Below are positions 1 through 8,370 of a stretch of DNA of 64,000 bases, one piece after another. The notes below the pieces were generated by a model, which searched no databases, was not told where the DNA came from, and saw only the letters and a list, made by a program, of their open reading frames with translations. Within the stretch, counting starts at the first letter, position 1, and each line of letters begins with the position of its first letter. The stretch covers positions 1-64,000 of the forward strand of contig NZ_WXTX01000003.1 in assembly GCF_009848685.1 (NCBI RefSeq), in the 5' to 3' direction. Made by a program: the position numbers and the translations under genes. Source of the stretch: Andreprevotia sp. IGB-42. GTDB lineage: Bacteria > Pseudomonadota > Gammaproteobacteria > Burkholderiales > Chitinibacteraceae.

Positions 1-208
1 CCACGAAGCGGCCCGATAACGGGTGGAGCAGCTCGAAGGTATGCGGATGACGATGCGGCCGCACATAGGTGCTCGGCTGCATGGCAATGGCAAGGCGCTG
101 GATGGGGTCATCCAGCTGCGGATGGAAATTGTGATTGGCACGCAGGCGCGGGGAACTGCGGGCGTTGTCAGCCAGCTGAAACAGTGCAGCGGTATCCAGT
201 TTCTTCAT
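1..208 (-). CDS. wbuC: WbuC-family cupin metalloprotein (C-terminus outside window)
   Basis: Reading leftwards from an ATG at 208, the first 69 codons are present and the frame runs off the window edge. The N-terminus contains RANHNFHPQLDDPIQRL and then TYVRPHRHPHTFELLHPLSGRF. This matches the opening of WbuC-type cupins, where the PHRH segment supplies metal-binding histidines of a small beta-barrel. Family members are often found near O-antigen or polysaccharide genes, but no such genes are visible here and the enzymatic role of the family is not established. The gene is divergent from the mechanosensitive channel gene at 299, leaving 90 bases for both promoters. The family call is fairly secure from the motif; the function is unknown. 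Confidence 0.72.
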   Translation of the reverse strand, partial: MKKLDTAALFQLADNARSSPRLRANHNFHPQLDDPIQRLAIAMQPSTYVRPHRHPHTFELLHPLSGRFV

Positions 209-286
209 GGCGATTCCAAGGGGCATCAGCCACGCACCCTAGCGCCAGCCACACCATTGCACAAGCGCATCCACCACGCCATCCAT

Positions 287-292
287 TAGAAT
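287..292 (+). promoter_or_regulatory. Candidate -10 element just before the mscS-like start codon
   Basis: TAGAAT ends seven bases before the ATG at 299, and no Shine-Dalgarno sequence lies between. If this hexamer is used, transcription would begin at or within a base or two of the start codon, giving a leaderless mRNA. I found no convincing -35 hexamer at the right distance, so this is a weak call. Confidence 0.3.
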
Positions 293-298
293 TCCGCC

Positions 299-1162
299 AT
301 GACGACACTCAACCCGGCCATTGCACTGGAAAACCTGCTGCCCTCGCTTGCCGACCGCACGGTGCTGCGCGACCTGATCACCACGGTCGTTTTCATGGTC
401 GTCTTGCTGCTGCTGCGTACGCTGGTTCGTCGCGCCATCCTGCAACGTAGTGACCTGTCGGCGGAAAACAAGCGCCGCTGGCTGGTGACTGTACGCAATC
501 TAGCGCTGGTGCTGGCGTTCATCGGGCTGGTGCTGATCTGGGCGCACGAGCTGCAGACGCTGGCGGTTTCGCTGGTTGCCATTGCCGCAGCCATCGTGCT
601 GGCCACCAAGGAAATGATCCTGTGCATGATGGGGTCGATCTACCGTACCAGCACGCATGTATTCAGCGTGGGTGACCGCATCGAGATCAACAACATCAAG
701 GGCCAGGTGATCGATACCAACTTGCTGTCCTTCACCATTGCCGAATCCAGCCACGCGCAACCGCACAAGGGCACGGTGGGGCGCGGCATCACGCTACCCA
801 ACAGCCTGCTGCTGTCACAACCGGTATACAACGAAACCATGCTGGGCAGTTTCGTGGTGCAGACCATACATATCGCCATAGACCGGCAGGCAGACTGGCA
901 GCGCGCAGAGCAGGTATTGCTGGGTGCAGCAGAGGCCGTTGTGGCCGAATACAACGATGAACTGCAACGCCATGCGCGCGAGCTGGCCGCCGGTTACGCA
1001 CTGGAAACCCCCACCTTGGCGCCACGGCTGCGCATCGCGCTGGAAGACCGCGAAGAGATCGGCCTGCACCTGCAACTGCCGGTGCCCTTGGGCCAGCGCG
1101 CCAAGGTGGAGCAGCGACTGCTTCGCGACTTCCTGACAGGGATGCAAGCCAAGACCGAATAA
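299..1162 (+). CDS. MscS-family mechanosensitive ion channel
   Basis: This 287-residue membrane protein has hydrophobic segments at about residues 25-40, 65-85 and 85-108. They are followed by a beta-rich domain with FSVGDRIEINNIKGQVID, the typical MscS channel-domain signature, and then an N-terminated TLPNSLLLSQPVYN strand that closes the beta domain. The C-terminal part (about residues 190-287) resembles the alpha/beta cage domain. It should sit in the inner membrane and release osmolytes under hypo-osmotic stress. It is close in length to E. coli MscS (286 residues). The third helix is less glycine/alanine-patterned than in MscS (LVAIAAAIVLATKEMI), so gating properties may differ. No operon partner: the helicase gene downstream has its own promoter. 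Confidence 0.85.
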   Translation: MTTLNPAIALENLLPSLADRTVLRDLITTVVFMVVLLLLRTLVRRAILQRSDLSAENKRRWLVTVRNLALVLAFIGLVLIWAHELQTLAVSLVAIAAAIVLATKEMILCMMGSIYRTSTHVFSVGDRIEINNIKGQVIDTNLLSFTIAESSHAQPHKGTVGRGITLPNSLLLSQPVYNETMLGSFVVQTIHIAIDRQADWQRAEQVLLGAAEAVVAEYNDELQRHARELAAGYALETPTLAPRLRIALEDREEIGLHLQLPVPLGQRAKVEQRLLRDFLTGMQAKTE

Positions 1163-1192
1163 GCGGGCTTTTCAAGAAAAATCACAAAGCTG

Positions 1193-1221
1193 TTGCGATG
1201 TCGCGACAGTTTGTGCATAAT
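1193..1221 (+). promoter_or_regulatory. Promoter of the rhlE-like helicase gene, with a palindrome in the spacer
   Basis: TTGCGA (1193-1198), a 17-base spacer and CATAAT (1216-1221) form a good sigma-70 type promoter with a predicted start near 1228. The spacer opens with the perfect 10-base palindrome TGTCGCGACA (1199-1208), which could be an operator. Predicted from sequence only. Confidence 0.6.
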
Positions 1222-1574
1222 GCGCAGCTTCAACCCGTGTGGCACTACTGAACACGGGGTTTGCATCGATACCTGACCTTCTCTCCGGTACAGCTTCACC
1301 AGGCGCTTTTGAACGCCGGGATGTGCGCGGTTCTTGCTGGTTAGCGTCGATGTCCTGCCGCGGAATTGCTCCGCCGAGATGTTGCGGGATTGGATTGCGA
1401 CCAGCGCTGCTGCCCTATTCGAAGCACAGCCATTCATTCGTACTTCGCCCTCATTTAGACCTCAGGCCTGTTTGCTTACAGCGCCACGGGATGCGTATTG
1501 CCTGTGCAATGCGTGACTCTACATGTCTGACATTTTCGGCTTCGCTTGCGGCTTCACCTTGCAAGGAACGCACG
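1222..1574 (+). promoter_or_regulatory. Long structured 5' leader of the helicase mRNA
   Basis: About 345 bases separate the predicted transcription start from the helicase ATG. At the very 5' end a hairpin forms from CCCGTGT (1234-1240) and ACACGGG (1252-1258) around an 11-base loop. A second small hairpin is GCGGA-ATTGC-TCCGC near 1360. The helicase frame happens to stay open back to about 1239, but the codons there look unlike the gene, so I treat the region as untranslated. Long leaders occur on other DEAD-box helicase and cold-shock mRNAs, where they control stability and translation; that role here is inferred. Confidence 0.5.
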
Positions 1575-3596
1575 ATGTCCCAAATCGAAAATAACGAAAA
1601 CACCGCCGTCAACACCCTCGACACCATCGTCGCCAGCGTGATTGAAACCGCTGCCGCCGAAACCGCTGCACCTGCCGCAGTGGAAACCGCTGCCGCACCG
1701 GCCGCAGATACAACCGGCAAAGCCTTTGTGCTGCTGGGCCTGTCCGAAGAACTGGCTGAAGATGTCGCACGCCAGGGCATCAGCACCCCGACACCGATCC
1801 AGGCACACGCCATCCCCATCATTCTTGAAGGTCACGATCTGCTGGCATCCGCCCAGACCGGCACCGGCAAGACTGCCGCCTTCCTGCTGCCTGCCATCCA
1901 CAAGCTGGCCAAGCCGGCAACGCACCACAGCCGTGGCCCGCGCGTGCTGGTACTGACCCCGACACGCGAACTGGCCGACCAGGTTGCCAAGGTGGCCACC
2001 CAGTTCGTGCGCCGCATGCCGCGTTGCAAAGTCGTGAGCGTGGTGGGTGGCGTACCTTACCCGGTACAACACAAGCAACTGGCACAGCCGTTCGAAGTGC
2101 TGGTTGCCACCCCGGGCCGCCTGATGGACCTGATGCGCGGTGGTCGTATCGACTTCCGTCGCCTGGAACTGCTGGTACTGGACGAAGCCGACCGCATGCT
2201 GGACATGGGCTTCATCGACGACATCAACACCATCGTTGCCGAACTGCCGGTTGAACGCCAGACCGCGCTGTTCTCCGCCACGCTGTCCGAAACCATCCAG
2301 CGCTTTGCGCTGCCGATGATGCGCGACCCGAAAAAGGTCGAGCTGGCAGCAACCGGCAACCCGACCGACAGCGTAGAGCAGTCGATCCACTTTGCCGATG
2401 GCTACGAGCACAAGCAAAAACTGACCGAAGCACTGATCAAGGCTGCACCGGGTACACAGGCCATCGTGTTCACCGCCACCAAGGTTGATGCCGATTCGGT
2501 TGCCGACTACCTGCGCATGCAAAGCATCCGCGCCGATGCACTGCACGGCGACCTGCAGCAGCGCGTTCGTACCAAGGTGCTGAACCGCCTGCGCCACAGC
2601 GAAATCGACGTGATCGTTGCCACCGATGTGGCAGCCCGCGGGATCGACGTGGCCGGCATCGGCCTCGTGATCAACTTCGACCTGCCGAAGTTTGCTGAAG
2701 ACTACGTGCACCGCATCGGCCGTACCGGCCGTGCCGGCCGCGAAGGTCGCGCCATCTCGCTGGTAGGCAAGAACGATTTCCATCTGCTGACCAAAATCCG
2801 TCGCCGCTACAACATTGCGCCGGCGACCCTGGCTGTGGAAGGCCTGGAAGCCCGCTTCAACCCGAACGACCGCGCTCCGCGTGAAGGCGGCGGTGGTGGC
2901 TATCGCGGTAACCGCGATGGCAACCGTGGCGGCTTCGGCGGCGGCAACCGTGATGGTGGCGGCTACCGCGGCAATCGCGACGGCCAGAGCCGTGGCGGTT
3001 TCGGTGGTGATCGCCCGCAGGGCAACGGTTACCAGGGCGCCCGTCCGGAAGGCCAGCGTGACGGCGGCAGCTTCAAGCCGCGCGAAGATCGCGGTGGCTT
3101 CGGTGGCGAGCGCAGCTTTGCCGACCGTGCACCGCGCACCGACCGCCCGCAAGGCGACCGTGGTTTCGGTGACCGCGCACCGCGCAGCTTCGGCGATCGC
3201 CCGCAGGGTGACCGTGGTGGCTTCGGTGGCGAGCGCAGCTTTGGCGACCGTGCGCCACGTACCGACCGCCCGCAGGGCGACCGCAGCTTCAGCGACCGCG
3301 CACCGCGTAGCGACCGCCCACAAGGTGATCGCAGCTTCGCAGACCGTGCACCGCGCAGCTTTGGCGATGCCCCGGCCCGCGAGCCACGCACTTTCAGCAG
3401 CGACCGCAAGCCGGCTGACGGCAACCGCGGTGGTTTCGGCGGTGGCCGTGAAGGTGGCAACCGTGAACGCAGCTTCGGTGGCGGTGCCGAACGTCGCGAA
3501 GGCGGCTTCGGTGGTGACCGTCCGCGCAGCTTCGGCGACCGTGCAGACCGTGGTGGCTTTACTGCTACCGACAAGCCGGCCCGCAAGTTCCGCTAA
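1575..3596 (+). CDS. rhlE: DEAD-box ATP-dependent RNA helicase with long RGG/arginine-rich tail
   Basis: The start is the ATG at 1575, nine bases after an AAGGAA ribosome site; it gives 673 residues. Helicase motifs appear in order: TPIQ (Q motif), AQTGTGKT (I, about residue 92), PTRELADQ (Ia), TPGRL (Ib), DEAD (II, about residue 203), SAT (III), ATDVAARGID (V) and HRIGRTGRAG (VI). The core is RhlE-like and lacks the DbpA-type RNA-binding domain of DeaD. From about residue 437 to the end the protein is a low-complexity tail of GGGGYRGN, GGFGG and repeated DRPQGDR-SFADRAPR units, which should bind RNA without sequence specificity and could drive condensate formation. Likely roles are ribosome assembly and mRNA turnover, often cold-related. 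It ends at a strong terminator. The helicase assignment is certain; the paralogue name is likely. Confidence 0.9.
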   Translation: MSQIENNENTAVNTLDTIVASVIETAAAETAAPAAVETAAAPAADTTGKAFVLLGLSEELAEDVARQGISTPTPIQAHAIPIILEGHDLLASAQTGTGKTAAFLLPAIHKLAKPATHHSRGPRVLVLTPTRELADQVAKVATQFVRRMPRCKVVSVVGGVPYPVQHKQLAQPFEVLVATPGRLMDLMRGGRIDFRRLELLVLDEADRMLDMGFIDDINTIVAELPVERQTALFSATLSETIQRFALPMMRDPKKVELAATGNPTDSVEQSIHFADGYEHKQKLTEALIKAAPGTQAIVFTATKVDADSVADYLRMQSIRADALHGDLQQRVRTKVLNRLRHSEIDVIVATDVAARGIDVAGIGLVINFDLPKFAEDYVHRIGRTGRAGREGRAISLVGKNDFHLLTKIRRRYNIAPATLAVEGLEARFNPNDRAPREGGGGGYRGNRDGNRGGFGGGNRDGGGYRGNRDGQSRGGFGGDRPQGNGYQGARPEGQRDGGSFKPREDRGGFGGERSFADRAPRTDRPQGDRGFGDRAPRSFGDRPQGDRGGFGGERSFGDRAPRTDRPQGDRSFSDRAPRSDRPQGDRSFADRAPRSFGDAPAREPRTFSSDRKPADGNRGGFGGGREGGNRERSFGGGAERREGGFGGDRPRSFGDRADRGGFTATDKPARKFR

Positions 3597-3637
3597 GTCG
3601 TCAGCGAGTCGATGTAGGTTAGCGCCGCACTGGCATC

Positions 3638-3669
3638 AGCAAAAAGCCCGGGGAACCGGGCTTTTTGCT
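3638..3669 (+). terminator. Rho-independent terminator of the helicase gene
   Basis: A 14-bp perfect stem, AGCAAAAAGCCCGG (3638-3651) and its complement (3656-3669), closes a GGAA tetraloop, and the descending arm contains TTTTT. It lies 42 bases after the stop codon. Confidence 0.9.
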
Positions 3670-3894
3670 GTCCGGCACGCAGGCGTGGCTGTTGCGGGAG
3701 AACAGGCAGACCAGGATGCCATCCTCGATACCGGTGTACCCATCCCCGGCGGCAATCACAGCGAGCACTATTCACGCACGGCGCGCTCGACTTGCCTTGC
3801 TGCATGGCAGCAAAATATCGCCCCATCCCCGACTTTGATACCGATTGACCATGCCCGACACCCATCCCGCCACTTTCAGGCAAGCCATGTCCAT

Positions 3895-4260
3895 ATGGCA
3901 ATGATCCCGCGCTCCCGTATGCCCGCATTGGGTTGCTGGCTCTTTGCCGCATGCCTGTGCGCGGTGTTGCTGCTGGCACTGATGCCCCCGACAGGCGCGC
4001 CTTCTACCGGCTGGGATAAAAGCAACCATTTCCTGGCATTTGGTACGCTTGTCGTGCTGGGCAGGCGCGCCTTTCCCGGCCACGACGGGCTGCTGCTGGA
4101 GGGGTTGCTGGCCTTTGGCATTCTGATCGAGATATTGCAGTCTTTCACACCCGATCGCTCAGCAGACTGGGCAGATCTGGTGGCGGATGCCGCAGCAATT
4201 GCCATGGTATGGAGTATGGATGTAGTGATAAGCCGGGTATTCAGGCAAATCCGCAGTTGA
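3895..4260 (+). CDS. VanZ-like small membrane protein
   Basis: This 121-residue protein starts at ATG 3895; in-frame ATGs at 3901 and 3919 are alternatives. It has an N-terminal hydrophobic segment (GCWLFAACLCAVLLLALM) and further membrane stretches. The family-typical pair of motifs is present: WDKSNHFLAFGTL, and EILQSFTPDRSADWADLVAD. These match short bacterial VanZ-like proteins, which carry the fold of the teicoplanin-resistance protein VanZ but usually occur outside resistance clusters and have no assigned reaction. About 225 bases upstream, after the helicase terminator, contain no recognisable gene. The next gene converges on it, so it is probably monocistronic. Confidence 0.7.
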   Translation: MAMIPRSRMPALGCWLFAACLCAVLLLALMPPTGAPSTGWDKSNHFLAFGTLVVLGRRAFPGHDGLLLEGLLAFGILIEILQSFTPDRSADWADLVADAAAIAMVWSMDVVISRVFRQIRS

Positions 4261-4277
4261 TTCCGGCAGATTCGCAG

Positions 4278-4613
4278 TTATTCGGGCGCGATCACCAGTT
4301 GCGGCAACCCGTGCCTTGATCGCGCGCGGTTGCACGCGCTGGAGAATACGCCCACCTCGGCCAGCGGTGCGAACTCACGGCATGGATTGGGGCGCTCACG
4401 ATAGATACCGCAAGCCACCTCCTGGCCAACCTGTCCGATCAGCGCAATGCAACGGGGTTGTGCGTAGTCGGTGCCGCGCAAGCGCCAAGTGCGCCCCGCC
4501 TCGGGATCGGCAAGGCTGTCGGGCACGCAGCCACCTGCCGATTGCAGCTCGGATTCATCGAAACTCACGCGAAACGCCGCGCAGCAGGCACCACAGGATA
4601 AACAGGGATTCAT
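4278..4613 (-). CDS. YkgJ-family cysteine-cluster protein
   Basis: The 111-residue protein begins MNPCLSCGACCAAFRVSF and later has CGIYRERPNPCREF, the two cysteine groups that define the YkgJ/UPF0153 family. The CxxCGxCC group probably binds zinc or an Fe-S cluster; no reaction has been shown for most members. It converges with the VanZ-like gene (17 bases between stop codons) and is divergent from the GNAT gene. The length is normal for the short members of the family. The family is clear, the function open. Confidence 0.8.
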   Translation of the reverse strand: MNPCLSCGACCAAFRVSFDESELQSAGGCVPDSLADPEAGRTWRLRGTDYAQPRCIALIGQVGQEVACGIYRERPNPCREFAPLAEVGVFSSACNRARSRHGLPQLVIAPE

Positions 4614-4704
4614 GCGTCAGGAAAATGGATTGCCGGATGGCGGCGTATTTTATCGCCTTGCCGCCAACAGGTGAAACCGCTAAGCTCTTTCCCCTCCGAA
4701 TAGA

Positions 4705-5205
4705 TTGCAAGATGCTGTTTTGAATCACGATTTCATTACCATACGCGCGCTGGATCACAACGATCTGGATGCCGTCTGCGCCATCCAGACTGCGTGCTAC
4801 CCGGCCGGCTTCCATGAATCCCGCGCGGTGTTTGCACGCAAGCTGGCGGTATCGCCCGATTCGCACTGGCTGGCCGAACACCGGGGCGAACCGATCGGCT
4901 ACTTCCTCACCCACCCATGGGCTGGTGATGCCCCACCCGATCTGGATCACGAACTTGCGGGGCTGCCCGCAGCGCCCGATTGCCACTTCCTGCACGATCT
5001 GGCACTGCACCCGGTTGCGCGTGGTAAAGGGCTGGCACCCCGCCTGATCGAGGCCGCGCTGCAGTGGGGAGCGCAGCAAGGCTATGCGCGCACCATGCTG
5101 GTTGCGGTGCAAGGTTCGGTGCCATTCTGGCAGCGCTGGGGTTTCAAACCGGTAGCCGCCGCAGCGGCTTACGGCAAGGATGCCGCATTGATGCAGCGCG
5201 GTTAA
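4705..5205 (+). CDS. GNAT-family N-acetyltransferase
   Basis: This 166-residue protein carries the acetyl-CoA pyrophosphate loop VARGKGLAPRLI (motif A, about residues 108-119). It is preceded by the beta4 segment CHFLHDLALHP and followed by QGSVPFWQRWGFKPV, the usual late GNAT motif. There is no in-frame ATG near the N-terminus. The start is TTG at 4705 or TTG at 4720, so the N-terminus is uncertain by about five residues. Substrate unknown. It precedes the DUF2863 gene, which appears to have its own promoter. Confidence 0.78.
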   Translation: MQDAVLNHDFITIRALDHNDLDAVCAIQTACYPAGFHESRAVFARKLAVSPDSHWLAEHRGEPIGYFLTHPWAGDAPPDLDHELAGLPAAPDCHFLHDLALHPVARGKGLAPRLIEAALQWGAQQGYARTMLVAVQGSVPFWQRWGFKPVAAAAAYGKDAALMQRG

Positions 5206-5217
5206 GCCGCGAGAGGG

Positions 5218-5250
5218 TAAAATGGCGGATTGATCCTTGGAGTCCGCCAT
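5218..5250 (+). promoter_or_regulatory. -10 element and inverted repeat across the DUF2863 start region
   Basis: TAAAAT (5218-5223) resembles a -10 box. It overlaps the left arm of an exact 8-bp inverted repeat, ATGGCGGA (5222-5229) and TCCGCCAT (5243-5250). The ribosome site TTGGAG lies in the 13-base loop, and the right arm includes the first two bases of the start codon. It could be an operator at the promoter, or a translation-blocking hairpin if transcription starts upstream. Confidence 0.4.
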
Positions 5251-6427
5251 GCTGAAACGCAATCGCCCTGCCCGCCGCGGCCGCACCACTGCCGACGAAA
5301 CCGAGCTGATGCGGCTGGCGAATGGACTGGCTGATTCTTCCAGCCGTGTCGAAGACAGTTTCTGGGAAGCGCTACTGACCCACAAGATCGCCACCTTGCT
5401 GGCAGAGCGCGAAGAAGACGTGCTCAACAGCGCGCTTGATGCGGTATCCCAATCCGATGGCCGCGCCTACGAGGCACTGGCGGACATGATCGAAGGCGCT
5501 TGCGAATCCACCCGCATCGTCGTGGACGGCCAGAGCTGGGATGCGCTGCTGATTGCCGCACCGGCGCTGGCCTGGTCACGCTGGCAGATCAGCGGTGGCA
5601 GCATCAATCCGGATACGCTGCAGAACCTGAAAGTACAACTTGGCGCACACACGCTGGCCAAGGGCACCAGGCTTGCGCTGGCAGACTTCCTGTTCAGCCC
5701 CGACCAGTTGCCGCGCGGCTTCACCACCACCGCCGAGCTGACGCAATTTCTGACGGAAGCGGCGCTGGCCGGGCAGCACCTGCATGTGGACACCACCGGC
5801 ATGCCGGAAACCAGGATGTTTCTTGCGGATACCCGTTATCTGCTGGGCGTGGTCGCCGCGCCTGCCGGCCAGCCGTTGTTCCGCTGGCAGGAAGAGGACG
5901 GCGAGCGCGAGACAGCGTTCGAGCAGTGGCAGAAACAGGGTAGCGCGGTGATGCAGGGTCTGCTGAACGGCTCCACCTTCGAGCTGGCCATGCCGGGTGC
6001 CTACCACAGCGCCTGGCGCGAGGCTGATCGTTTGTCCCGCGGTTATTCCATCCAGGCCACGGTGGCGTTCCTGACCATCACGCTGGGCCTCGAGCCGCGG
6101 CAGCTGCAGGCAGTGATCGGGCAGTTTCATGGCACCCAGCTGGAAGAATACCGCGTGGGCTTCAGCAAGTTCGGCGAGGATACCGTCTTGCACGGCGTGG
6201 TATGGCCATTGCTGGATGGCGAAGACGTGCACACCGACTGCATTGCGGAGATGGAGGCCATTCTCAAGGAAATCGGCGTGACCGCCGTGCACGTACACGA
6301 GCAGGATTTCCCGCTGGAGTACTGCGACGATTGTGGCAGCCCTTACTACCCCAATCTGGACGGTGAACTATTGCACACGGAAATGCCCGAAGAAGAAGCG
6401 GGCGTGCAGCCGGCCACATTGCACTGA
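5249..6427 (+). CDS. DUF2863 family protein
   Basis: The ATG at 5249 follows GGAG at good spacing; 392 residues. The N-terminus is basic (LKRNRPARRGR). The body contains a mid-region SRGYSIQATVAFLTITLGL and near the end YCDDCGSPYYPNLDGEL, a CxxC pair that could bind a metal. Overall this matches DUF2863, a family I know from Betaproteobacteria with no established function. There is no signal peptide or membrane segment, so it is presumably cytosolic. Its transcription start may be governed by the inverted repeat over its start codon. A 100-base gap separates it from the diguanylate cyclase gene, so the two need not be cotranscribed. Confidence 0.72.
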   Translation: MLKRNRPARRGRTTADETELMRLANGLADSSSRVEDSFWEALLTHKIATLLAEREEDVLNSALDAVSQSDGRAYEALADMIEGACESTRIVVDGQSWDALLIAAPALAWSRWQISGGSINPDTLQNLKVQLGAHTLAKGTRLALADFLFSPDQLPRGFTTTAELTQFLTEAALAGQHLHVDTTGMPETRMFLADTRYLLGVVAAPAGQPLFRWQEEDGERETAFEQWQKQGSAVMQGLLNGSTFELAMPGAYHSAWREADRLSRGYSIQATVAFLTITLGLEPRQLQAVIGQFHGTQLEEYRVGFSKFGEDTVLHGVVWPLLDGEDVHTDCIAEMEAILKEIGVTAVHVHEQDFPLEYCDDCGSPYYPNLDGELLHTEMPEEEAGVQPATLH

Positions 6428-6531
6428 TCCAGCCCGCAGGCGCCGACGCCTCGCCCGTGTTCCGCAGCACCGCATCCTTGCCTTGCTGCGGACCTCTGCT
6501 TAAATGCATGGAAAGGGGGAGCCAATACCGC

Positions 6532-8280
6532 ATGACAAGATTTAACCTGCGCACCGCTCTGGGTATCGCCTTTGCCGCGGTATCCATATTGATGGCAGCA
6601 TCCGTTTCCGTCCTGCTTGACCGGCTGGCAACCACCAGTGCCAAACAGGATATCGGCGATGCGCTGTATGCGTTATCGGGCCGCATGTACGATGAATTGC
6701 AGAATGGCCTGGCGGAGCGCTTGCGCGACGTCACCATCATTGCGCATCTCAAGCAGTTCCGCGATGCCGATACACCGAACGAAGACAACCGCGCGGTGCT
6801 GCAGCAATTACGGCAGAACTACAGCGAATATGCGTGGATCGGCGTGGCCAAGCCCGACGGCAAGGTACTGTACGCTGCAGATCACTTGCTCGATGGTGCC
6901 AACGTGCTGGAACGCCCCTGGTTCAGGGCCGCATTGATCGGCCCTTTCATCGGCGACGTGCACGAAGCCAAGTTGCTGGCCAAATTGCTGCCAGCTCCCG
7001 GTGACGGTGAACCGTTGCGCTTTCTGGACGTCGCCTCGCCCATTTACGATGCCAAAGGGCGCTTGCTGAACGTGATCGGCGCCCATCTTTCCTGGGAATG
7101 GGCGCGTAATGTCGAGCGCAAGGTATTCGGCCCGGTCAGCGCAGGCGGCGTTGAAACCTTCATGCTGTCGCAAAGCGGCAAGGTGCTGCTCGCGCCAAAA
7201 GGGCTGGAAGGAATCAGCATCCCGCCGCTGCCGGCGGATGTGCAAAGCAGCGTGATCCGCTGGCCGGATGGCAAGGAGTACCTGACCACGATCAGGCGCT
7301 CACAGCAAACCGGCCCGCAGGATCTGGGCTGGCAGATCGTGGTACGCCAGTCCACCGAGCGCGCGTTTGCCCCGGTGCAGGCGCTGCGCCATGCGATCCT
7401 GTGGACGGGGGCGGGCTGCGCGTTCCTGTTTGCCTGCTTGGGCGTGCTGATTGCCAACCGCATTTCGCGCCCGCTGCAGAAGCTGAGCGACGCGGCCGAT
7501 GCATTGCGCGAAGGCAACGAGGCCGTGGAAATACCGGTGAGCAATGCCTACCAGGAGGTGGGGCACCTGAGCCACTCGCTACGCGAGCTGATCCTGGCGC
7601 TATCGAGCAAGAGCGAACAGCTCACCACGCTGAACAACACGCTGGAAACCATGGTGGCTGCGCGCACCCAGTTGCTCAATACCACCAACGAGAACCTGAT
7701 GCAGGTACTGGAAGAACGTAATGCGCTGGTAGCGCAACTGGAAGAACTGGCCAATACCGATGTGCTGACCGGGGTTTCCAACCGCCGCGCCTTTTACGAG
7801 CAGGCACAGCAGGAACTCAAGCGCATCGAACGCAATGGCAAGCCGCTGTCCGCTGTTGCCATCGATATCGATTTCTTCAAGCGCATCAATGATCAGGAGG
7901 GGCACGATATCGGTGACGAGGTGCTGCAGCAGATGGCTGCCACCTGCCGCGCCACACTGCGTGACATCGATATCTTTGCCCGCTTCGGCGGCGAAGAGTT
8001 CGTGGCGCTGCTGCCGGATACCGATGAAAGCGGTGCTGCGCTGGTGGCGGAACGGCTGCGTGCGGCGATAGCCAATATCGTGATCAAGCGGCCGGATCAC
8101 CTGTTGCAATTGACGGCCAGTTTCGGTGTAGCGCGGCTGGGCAGCACCGAAAAGCTCGAAGCGCTACTGACACGCGCGGACAAGGCACTGTATGAGGCCA
8201 AGCATACCGGTCGTAACCGCGTGGTGATCGCCCCGGCGCTACCCGAGCTGATCTTGCCGCCAGCTACGGAAAACCCTTGA
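6532..8280 (+). CDS. Membrane diguanylate cyclase with extracytoplasmic dCACHE sensor, HAMP and GGDEF
   Basis: The chosen ATG (6532) follows GGGGGAG at about 10 bases; ATG 6505 is an alternative. The 582-residue protein has a transmembrane helix at about 8-28 and a double-Cache sensor region at about 30-285 (VAKPDGKVLYAADHLLDG, LERPWFRAAL). These are followed by a second helix at about 288-310, HAMP to about 360, a coiled coil of repeated LNNTLE/LEERNALVAQ to about 405, then GGDEF. The active site is GGEEF (about residue 486), and the inhibitory I-site RDID sits five residues before it, so product inhibition is expected. It should make cyclic di-GMP in response to a periplasmic small molecule. 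CheR follows 90 bases downstream, linking it loosely to chemotaxis or surface behaviour. Confidence 0.9.
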   Translation: MTRFNLRTALGIAFAAVSILMAASVSVLLDRLATTSAKQDIGDALYALSGRMYDELQNGLAERLRDVTIIAHLKQFRDADTPNEDNRAVLQQLRQNYSEYAWIGVAKPDGKVLYAADHLLDGANVLERPWFRAALIGPFIGDVHEAKLLAKLLPAPGDGEPLRFLDVASPIYDAKGRLLNVIGAHLSWEWARNVERKVFGPVSAGGVETFMLSQSGKVLLAPKGLEGISIPPLPADVQSSVIRWPDGKEYLTTIRRSQQTGPQDLGWQIVVRQSTERAFAPVQALRHAILWTGAGCAFLFACLGVLIANRISRPLQKLSDAADALREGNEAVEIPVSNAYQEVGHLSHSLRELILALSSKSEQLTTLNNTLETMVAARTQLLNTTNENLMQVLEERNALVAQLEELANTDVLTGVSNRRAFYEQAQQELKRIERNGKPLSAVAIDIDFFKRINDQEGHDIGDEVLQQMAATCRATLRDIDIFARFGGEEFVALLPDTDESGAALVAERLRAAIANIVIKRPDHLLQLTASFGVARLGSTEKLEALLTRADKALYEAKHTGRNRVVIAPALPELILPPATENP

Positions 8281-8370
8281 TACGCATCAAGGGAAGCACA
8301 AGAGTGGCCGCAACCGGGATATAGTCCGGCTATGCTGCACAAAGGGCACGCTGCCCGCACGGAACAGAAC

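Noticed and set aside
1239-1574. Extended start for the helicase, adding 112 residues
   Set aside because: The added sequence is cysteine-rich and unlike helicase N-termini, overlaps the 5' hairpin, and the ATG at 1575 has a good ribosome site.
1554-3323. A 589-codon open frame on the minus strand across the helicase gene
   Set aside because: It mirrors the low-complexity, GC-rich helicase codons and translates to Ala/Val-rich sequence with no domain; the plus frame has all DEAD-box motifs.
2886-3400. Regular DNA repeats resembling a tandem array or CRISPR
   Set aside because: The units encode the arginine-rich helicase tail, have no constant repeat/unique spacer pattern and stay in frame.
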